Assembly: GCF_023701745.1 (NCBI RefSeq)
Contig: NZ_JAJOZB010000002.1
Coordinates: 45,300 to 109,299, forward strand
Origin: Streptomyces sp. RKAG293
Lineage (GTDB): Bacteria > Actinomycetota > Actinomycetes > Streptomycetales > Streptomycetaceae
Direction of reading: 5' to 3'
DNA length: 64,000 nt
This document shows positions 59,042 through 64,000 of the stretch, in pieces (within the stretch, counting starts at the first letter, position 1; every line of letters starts with the position of its first letter). A program made the translations under genes and the position numbers. The notes under the pieces were generated by a model, which was not told the DNA's origin, did no database searches, and saw only the letters and a list, made by a program, of their open reading frames with translations.

Positions 59042-59895
59042 CGCCCCGCCTCCGCGGCCAGGAGCACGGGCGAGCGATCCTCCAGCGGCTCAGTGAGGTC
59101 CACCCCCAACTGCCGGAGCCAGAGCAGGTGCAGCAGTTGGGCCCGGGCCACCGGCTCACAGCTCGTCGACGCGGCAAGTTCACCGAAGGTCAAGCCCCGT
59201 TCAGCCTGGACGAGCAGAGCAGGCCGCAGCCTCAGCGGATCGGTCCGGATACGTCGCCTCGAGGAGAACGCGTCCAAGGCCGGCCCTGTGTGCTCCCGCC
59301 ATCGAGCCGCCACCATGTACTGCCAGCCGCAAGCGACGGCGACCTCGGCCGCCGCAGCGAAGGACTCCTGGTCCGCCTCTTTGATCAATCCTTCGGGACG
59401 CACGTCGATAAGCCAGACGCCCGAACGCGTCACTACGAGGAAATCCGGCGTGTGATTCCTGCGCTTTCCAGCGGCGATGAAGCCCAGTACCAGCGGCTGC
59501 GAGACGACGTGGACCAAGTCTCCGGCGAAGTCCAGAGCGAGCAGCAGCCGGGCCTCTTCCAAGCTCTCCGTCCCGCGATGATGCTCACTGCTGACCATGA
59601 ACTGAAGCCCCGGACGATGATGCTGCCCTCGCCACCAGGAAAACCAGCGGATCGGATCGCTGTCCATCATCGGCGACTGCACGAGGTCCCGTACGGAGCA
59701 GGACATGTGCTCCCGGCCGCTCTGCCACGTCACCGACCACTCACAGGGCCAGCCCTCACCCAGGTCCAAGCCGGGCCTGCCCGCGTCGACGGACACCGCG
59801 ACGAGAAGGTCATCCCACCTGCAACGATGGGACCACAGAGGCCCTCGAGCAGCCGACTGGACTACCCTGCCGAGCTCAGCGCGTGCTTCAGCCAT
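59038..59895 (-). CDS. tnsA: TnsA-like endonuclease (285 aa)
   Basis: TnsA-fold blocks: SLEEARLLLALDFAGDLVHV (catalytic Glu helix), RRNHTPDFLVVTRSGVWLID (catalytic Asp) and VRPEG, where the usual catalytic Lys of VK is an Arg. The C-terminal helices (LTFGELAASTSCEPVARAQL, LHLLWLRQLGVDL) match the TnsC-contact domain. In Tn7 TnsA cuts the 5' ends, giving cut-and-paste movement. First gene of the transposase operon. Confidence 0.85.
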   Translation of the reverse strand: MAEARAELGRVVQSAARGPLWSHRCRWDDLLVAVSVDAGRPGLDLGEGWPCEWSVTWQSGREHMSCSVRDLVQSPMMDSDPIRWFSWWRGQHHRPGLQFMVSSEHHRGTESLEEARLLLALDFAGDLVHVVSQPLVLGFIAAGKRRNHTPDFLVVTRSGVWLIDVRPEGLIKEADQESFAAAAEVAVACGWQYMVAARWREHTGPALDAFSSRRRIRTDPLRLRPALLVQAERGLTFGELAASTSCEPVARAQLLHLLWLRQLGVDLTEPLEDRSPVLLAAEAGR

Positions 59896-59965
59896 GACCT
59901 CATGGAAGCGTCACGGACCGTCGGCGGCCCCCGGTCTTCGATACTGGTGACAGAAAGGCTGCAAA

Positions 59966-60634
59966 ATGGCCGTTGGTGACAAGCAGAATGCCTCATTGGT
60001 GACAACCAGCTTGCTTCACGAGGCCCAAACGGCCAGCTCGCCCCGTCCTGAAGGTGACAACTATCGTGCTTCGGCTCACCCGCCCATCGACCGCGACAAG
60101 AGCCCGCTTCCCGACGCCGACCACGACCCTGTCCGCGTCGCCGACGCGCTGCGCCGCAGCCCACACTTCACCGCCGCCGACGCTGACGCCAGCGGCGACA
60201 CGGTGTGGTTCACCACCGAGGCCGGCATCAACTACAAGCTGACCTTCAAGGACCCGGAGCCCACCGACGACGACCTGCTGCCCGAGCCGGTGCTCACCGA
60301 GGCCATCGCCGCAGCGATCCTCAACCACCCCGGCTTCGTCATCGCGAATGCGGACTCGCCGCGCGAGGACACCATCACTATCCAGACCCGCAACCAGGTG
60401 CGCCACCTCCTGGTCCTGGACGTCGACCGCGGCAACCTCCTCGCCCCGGAAGACCTGTCCACCCCGGCCGTCGACGTCGCCCTCGCCGCCGACAAGCTGC
60501 TCGCCAGCGACCCGAGCGATGCGGAGCGCGCCACGGCCGAACTCCTCAACTACGTGGCCGCCACCTGGGACAAGCAGGACCTCCCGCTGCGCGAGCACGC
60601 CCAGGCCGTCGCCCGCACCCTGCGCACCCGGTAG
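59966..60634 (+). CDS. Transposon-interrupted gene with a replacement start
   Basis: Genuine coding starts at 60084 (PIDRDKSPLPDADHDPVRVA). Upstream the frame stays open through the right transposon end to ATG 59966, giving about 37 foreign residues (MAVGDKQNASLVTTSLLHEA). The original first six codons are at 52894-52911. The protein is a paralogue of 60675-61268: an alpha/beta domain (GDTVWFTTEAGINYKLTFKD) then helices. Function unknown; whether the fusion is expressed is open. Confidence 0.7.
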   Translation: MAVGDKQNASLVTTSLLHEAQTASSPRPEGDNYRASAHPPIDRDKSPLPDADHDPVRVADALRRSPHFTAADADASGDTVWFTTEAGINYKLTFKDPEPTDDDLLPEPVLTEAIAAAILNHPGFVIANADSPREDTITIQTRNQVRHLLVLDVDRGNLLAPEDLSTPAVDVALAADKLLASDPSDAERATAELLNYVAATWDKQDLPLREHAQAVARTLRTR

Positions 60635-60674
60635 AACCCGATCAGCGCGCAGCCCGACCACGGAAAGAGAAACC

Positions 60675-61268
60675 ATGACCGCCGCATTGCCGCCCATCGA
60701 CCACGACAAGAGCCCGTTAATCGACGCCGACCACGACGTCGTCCGCATCGCTGATGCGCTGCGCGCCAGCCCGCACATCCGCAGCGTCACCGCCGCGGAA
60801 CCCGGCGAGGAGACGATCTGGTTCACCGACGACCACGGCACCGGCTTCGCCCTGGCCCTGACCGGCGAGGAACCGTGTGCCGACGACCCGCAGACGGTGG
60901 CCTACACCTGGGACGCTGTCGCCGCCGCGATCGGCAACCACCCTCACTTCGTCCACGCGGAACTCGCCAGGGACGGCTTCGGCCCGGAAAAGCTCGACAC
61001 CATCACCGCCCGCACCCGTACCGGCAACGAGTACACGCTGAAACTGACCGTCGGCCTGCCTCCCCACCACGGCGTCCCTGAAGAACCGCCCGTCGCGGTC
61101 GCCGACATCCTCCACGCTGTCGGCCAGCTCCGCGCCCACCTCACCAGCGACCCCGCCGGCGTGACGCTCAACGCGGCTGCCGATCTCCTGGAGCACATCG
61201 CCGGGACCTGGGACCAGCAGGACGACCAGACGCGCCAACGCGCCTACGTCCTGGCTCTCTCCCTGTAG
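60675..61268 (+). CDS. Paralogue of the interrupted gene (197 aa)
   Basis: MTAALPPIDHDKSPLIDADH at ATG 60675, with AAAGAGAAA upstream. EETIWFTDDHGTGFALALTG and LLEHIAGTWDQQDDQTRQRA align with the previous gene. No family recognised; the pair lies downstream of tpg and looks like a local duplication. Confidence 0.7.
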   Translation: MTAALPPIDHDKSPLIDADHDVVRIADALRASPHIRSVTAAEPGEETIWFTDDHGTGFALALTGEEPCADDPQTVAYTWDAVAAAIGNHPHFVHAELARDGFGPEKLDTITARTRTGNEYTLKLTVGLPPHHGVPEEPPVAVADILHAVGQLRAHLTSDPAGVTLNAAADLLEHIAGTWDQQDDQTRQRAYVLALSL

Positions 61269-61345
61269 AAGGGATCTCACCCATGCCCCCATCCACGGCC
61301 ACCCGGCGCGCGTACCGTGAGGTGACGACCCGCCGGGAGGACCAG

Positions 61346-61651
61346 ATGAGCGCGCAACCCGACCACGCCCCCGTCACCGCCCCCGCGCCCGCGCCCGGGG
61401 CGCCGGCCGAACTCCTCGCCCAGCTGCGCACCGACCGGCGCGCGGACCGGTGGGTGCCGGCCTTCGAGGGGCAGTGGGCGGCCGCCCTCGAGGAATCGCG
61501 CCGCACGTTCTCCCTCGCCAAGCTGTACGAGGTCGTCCAGGAGTGGCAGGGCCTGATCGCCTCCGCTCCGGCGGTCGACGCGTTCGTCGCCTCCGGCTAC
61601 GACGACAGCGACTTCATCGACATGGCGGAGCTCCGCGGCAGGCGCCGGTGA
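61346..61651 (+). CDS. DUF6247-type antitoxin candidate (101 aa)
   Basis: ATG 61346 after GGGAGG. The second half (FEGQWAAALEESRRTFSLAK, LYEVVQEWQGLIASAPAVDA) is typical of DUF6247 proteins paired with RelE toxins. The stop overlaps the toxin start (GTGA). Confidence 0.7.
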   Translation: MSAQPDHAPVTAPAPAPGAPAELLAQLRTDRRADRWVPAFEGQWAAALEESRRTFSLAKLYEVVQEWQGLIASAPAVDAFVASGYDDSDFIDMAELRGRRR

Positions 61652-61908
61652 GCGGACAGCCGTACGCGGTCCGCTTCTCCGCTCCGGCCGCCAAGGTCCT
61701 CAACGTCCTGCCCGAGCACGCAGAAGACACCGTGTGGGACGTCCTGGACGCCGCCGCCACCGACCCCTGGGGGTTCCGGCAGTTCAACGCCGACGACCCC
61801 GAGGGCCAGGACGTGCGCCATGCGTCCGTCGGCCAGCTGTCCCTCACCTATTGGGTGAACCGGCCGCTGCGCCGCCTGTCCGTCCTGACCATCACCTGGC
61901 TCGGATAG
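61648..61908 (+). CDS. RelE/ParE-like toxin candidate (86 aa)
   Basis: GTG 61648. YAVRFSAPAAKVLNVLPEHA, EDTVWDVLDAAATDPWGFRQ, GQLSLTYWVNRPLRRLSVLT follows the RelE fold order. RelE-type toxins cut mRNA in ribosomes. Coupled to the DUF6247 gene and closed by a strong terminator. Confidence 0.75.
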   Translation: MSGQPYAVRFSAPAAKVLNVLPEHAEDTVWDVLDAAATDPWGFRQFNADDPEGQDVRHASVGQLSLTYWVNRPLRRLSVLTITWLG

Positions 61909-61920
61909 CCACCTGGTGAC

Positions 61921-61965
61921 AACGCCCCGCCCCCTGGCACTCGAACTGTCAGGGGGCGGGGCGTT
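61921..61965 (+). terminator. Terminator after the toxin-antitoxin pair
   Basis: A perfect 16-bp stem (AACGCCCCGCCCCCTG and complement) followed by TT, 12 bases past the toxin stop. Confidence 0.9.
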
Positions 61966-62028
61966 TTGCATTGTACGTGGGCTGTGCAGCCGTCCAGGTA
62001 TGTCAGTGGACTGGGCCATCATCGGTGG

Positions 62029-62934
62029 ATGCCGCAGAAGAAGCCCCTCCCGCCGACCTACCAACAGCGCCTGCTGGAGCAGCTCGACGCGATCGAGCAG
62101 GACTACCTCACCGTGCTGGAATCCTCCGAGATCCAGTACGTCAACCCGAACAAACCAGGCAGCGGCATGTACATCCTGACCGCCGCGAACTGGGGATGGG
62201 GACCCAGCAGTCCCGCGCTGGAGACCTGCAGGATGGACCTGCTGCGCCGCCTGCGGGGCTGGGAGCCCCGCTTCCGGCTGCTGTTCCCGCACCCGACGCC
62301 CGAAGCAGCGACGAAACTCAAAGAGGGCATCGAGCATCTGGAGCGCTGGCTGCTGCGCGAAGGGACGTGGAGCGACTGGTCCGTCCCACAACAGATGCCG
62401 CAGGCGGTGCAGCTCCTGCAGGCGACGGTGCAGCAGTTGCGGAGCCTGAGCGATCTCCTGCCGACGGACCCGTGGCCGGTGCGCCTGACCGTCGACACCA
62501 ACGCCCTGATCGACAATCCCGACCTCGCCGCCTACACCGGCCAGATCGGGCCGCGCTACATGGCCCACCTGCTGCCGGTCGTGCTGCGCGAGATCGACGA
62601 GCAAAAGCGCACCGGCCGCAACGACGCCCTGCGCGAGGCGGCCAAGAAGGCCGACCGGCGCCTGAAGGGACTGCGCACCAACGGCGACATCACCGTGGGC
62701 GTGCGGGTCGCCGGCGACGTCCACGCCGTCTTCGAGTACATCGAGCCCAAGTCCGAGGCGCTGCCGGACTGGCTCGACCTGGACGTCCCGGACGACCGGT
62801 TCATCGCCTCCACCCTGCTCCTGCTGTCCCAGCACCCCGGATCCGCGTGGTACGTCGCCACCAGCGACATCAACATGCAGACCAAACTGGCTGCCGTATC
62901 CCTGCCGTTCATCGAACCCCCGGACCCCTCGTAG
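62029..62934 (+). CDS. PIN-domain nuclease (301 aa)
   Basis: The C-terminal half is a PIN domain: VRLTVDTNALIDNPDLAAYT (first Asp), HLLPVVLREIDEQKRTGRND (Glu), LDLDVPDDRFIASTLLLLSQ (Asp pair) and YVATSDINMQTKLA (last Asp). The N-terminal 150 residues are a helical module. Likely a single-strand RNA nuclease; no antitoxin is adjacent, so it may be a stress or defence effector. Confidence 0.8.
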   Translation: MPQKKPLPPTYQQRLLEQLDAIEQDYLTVLESSEIQYVNPNKPGSGMYILTAANWGWGPSSPALETCRMDLLRRLRGWEPRFRLLFPHPTPEAATKLKEGIEHLERWLLREGTWSDWSVPQQMPQAVQLLQATVQQLRSLSDLLPTDPWPVRLTVDTNALIDNPDLAAYTGQIGPRYMAHLLPVVLREIDEQKRTGRNDALREAAKKADRRLKGLRTNGDITVGVRVAGDVHAVFEYIEPKSEALPDWLDLDVPDDRFIASTLLLLSQHPGSAWYVATSDINMQTKLAAVSLPFIEPPDPS

Positions 62935-62982
62935 GCCCGGCCGCCCAGGTGCATGCTGCCGCAGCGCTGCGGGTCGATTGCC

Positions 62983-63560
62983 TCAGTTGGCCGGCGGCAG
63001 GGCCAGGGCTGGGGTGGCTGTCCCGTAGAACACCGCCCGGAGACCGGCCACGGCCTCGGTGATCGCCGATTCGCCGTGGTCCTCCAAGCAGGCGTCCATC
63101 AGCTTCTGCGCGGCCTCGGCAAGTGCCGGGTCGTCCGCCATGCCCAGCGGGAGCCCGGCCGCGGCGACCCTGGCCATGTGCGGGGCCAGCGTTGCCGCCT
63201 CTTCCACGCTGCGCCGGTTCCAGTCGTGCACCACCCGCGCCGACGGGCGAGCGCCACGACCGCAGCGTTCCACGTACTCTCCCGTGCCTGCCAAGCGGAC
63301 CAGAACTCGATCGCGGCCATGCCCCCCATCCGCCATCGCGTGGTCCGGCTCATCCAGGTCACCTGGTAGATCTTCCGCGCTGTGATCAACTCCGCGGCCG
63401 CCACGACCAGCTGCTGCATCTGCATCAGCCGGCGTTCACGTTCTGCCTGGACCGCATCGATGCGCTGCTGGCGTCGCGAAAGCCAGAACCCCAACCACAC
63501 ACCCGGCAGCGCAACCGCCCCGCCGACCAAAGCACCGATCACTGTTTCCATCACGCGCAC
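62983..63560 (-). pseudogene. Frameshifted membrane-anchored helical protein gene
   Basis: The start METVIGALVGGAVALPGVWL and RRQQRIDAVQAERERRLMQM continue to NAAVVALAR; then the frame becomes Arg/Trp-rich nonsense while another frame carries on as PSARVVHDWNRRSVEEAATL to the stop at 62983. The switch lies near 63236-63250. Same architecture as the cargo gene at 49390-49932. Sequencing error or real decay. Confidence 0.55.
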
Positions 63561-63816
63561 AGCATGCGCCGCTTCCTCCGCAGGGGCGGGGGGAACTCCG
63601 TTTCAGGGACCAGGCGGAGCACCCATCAACTGTTTTCCCAGCTAGACGCGCCGAACCATGACGTAGTGAGGGTGTGAGGTGGGGGCGTGCGACGCGTCTC
63701 TGTGCGCCCTGGACCCGCCCGCCCGCCCGCCGGACGATAGGCCCATGGGCACCCGCGACCAGGACGACGTCGCCGGCCCGGCGCGACAGCGCCGCCCGGC
63801 GGGGGCTCTGGGCTGT

Positions 63817-63999
63817 TCACCTGCTTCCGGTCCGATGACGACTGAACGCGTCCGGTGTTTCGTCGGCGGCCGCCAGCCGGAGATACGGCCGGTGCATGGC
63901 CACGAGGTGTTCGATCTCCTCTGGGGCGAGCCGGCAGTCTGGGCAGTCCACGGGGTTCGGTACGCCATGCTCGCAGGGGGCGTTGTAGCCGGCCCAGAA
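63817..63999 (-). CDS. Partial gene at the right edge, zinc-knuckle protein
   Basis: Reads FWAGYNAPCEHGVPNPVDCP, DCRLAPEEIEHLVAMHRPYL and ends SRHRTGSR. Normal codon bias; cysteines arranged C-x9-C-x2-C suggest metal binding. The N-terminus lies outside the window. Confidence 0.6.
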   Translation of the reverse strand, partial: FWAGYNAPCEHGVPNPVDCPDCRLAPEEIEHLVAMHRPYLRLAAADETPDAFSRHRTGSR

Positions 64000-64000
64000 C

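Larger units (their letters stand above)
52912..60078. mobile_element. Complete Tn7-like transposon (7.17 kb)
   Basis: Perfect 25-bp terminal inverted repeats (52912-52936 and 60054-60078; outer bases TGAGCCGAAGCACGATAG). Inner TTGTCAC/GTGACAA-containing copies lie at 52949-52955 on the left and near 59945, 59975 and 59998 on the right. Flanked by CCCGC at 52907-52911 and 60079-60083. Carries tnsA-tnsB-tnsC-tniQ and two cargo genes, all leftward. The 5-bp duplication, multiple transposase sites and gene order match Tn7-like elements. Confidence 0.93.

Noticed and set aside
1..64000. CRISPR array or Cas genes linked to the Tn7-like element
   Set aside because: No regularly spaced direct repeats with unique spacers and no Cas protein seen; the repeats present are short binding-site arrays.

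Overview
This is high-GC actinobacterial DNA, almost certainly Streptomyces or a close relative. Codons end in G or C, GTG starts are common, ribosome sites read GGAGG/AAGGAG, and many genes are joined by ATGA or GTGA overlaps. A telomere-associated protein (tap) and terminal protein (tpg) pair, a replication gene with internal iterons, a parA/parB pair with parS-like sites and a TraB/FtsK-type transfer cluster together point to a self-transmissible linear plasmid. A plasmid-derived arm of a linear chromosome is the alternative. No rRNA, tRNA or CRISPR array was seen.

Layout. About 0.05-3.8 kb holds a DUF2637 (SpdA-like) membrane protein and parB-parA, all read leftward. About 4.3-24.9 kb is one long leftward transfer/spread cluster of small, mostly unassigned genes: membrane proteins, zinc-ribbon proteins, an ASCH protein, a GGDEF protein, a polynucleotide-kinase-like ATPase, the TraB-like ATPase with two companion membrane proteins, a 742-residue basic repeat protein and a second, larger DUF2637 protein. 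Strong GC hairpins sit in many of its gaps. The cluster is headed by an excisionase-like protein and a GntR repressor, with matching operators near both. About 26.2-28.6 kb is the replication region: a Tap-like HTH protein, palindromic operators and a rep gene with internal iterons, closed by a 22-bp-stem hairpin.

About 28.9-49 kb is an accessory island: DUF5131 with its TcmP partner, a toxin-antitoxin-like pair, a GNAT acetyltransferase, a fatty-acid-desaturase-like protein and a DapF-like epimerase apparently sharing one GntR regulator, a Ku protein, a PD-(D/E)XK-like protein, a large PIN-like protein and a Tat-exported tyrosinase. About 49.3-50.1 kb is a 741-bp transposon with long inverted repeats and a 5-bp target duplication. 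tap-tpg follows at 50.2-52.9 kb. A complete 7.17-kb Tn7-like transposon (tnsA, tnsB, tnsC, tniQ and two cargo genes) lies 33 bp past tpg, with perfect 25-bp ends and a 5-bp duplication; it splits a gene whose uninterrupted form can be rebuilt exactly. The right end holds a paralogue of that gene, a second toxin-antitoxin-like pair, a PIN-domain protein and two incomplete genes.

A recurring design is that DNA-binding proteins of this replicon appear to carry their candidate binding sites inside or at the 3' end of their own genes. This is seen in parB, in rep and in both DUF2637 genes. Four genes (parA, and those near 4.9, 37.0 and 63.2 kb) show apparent frameshifts that should be checked against raw reads.
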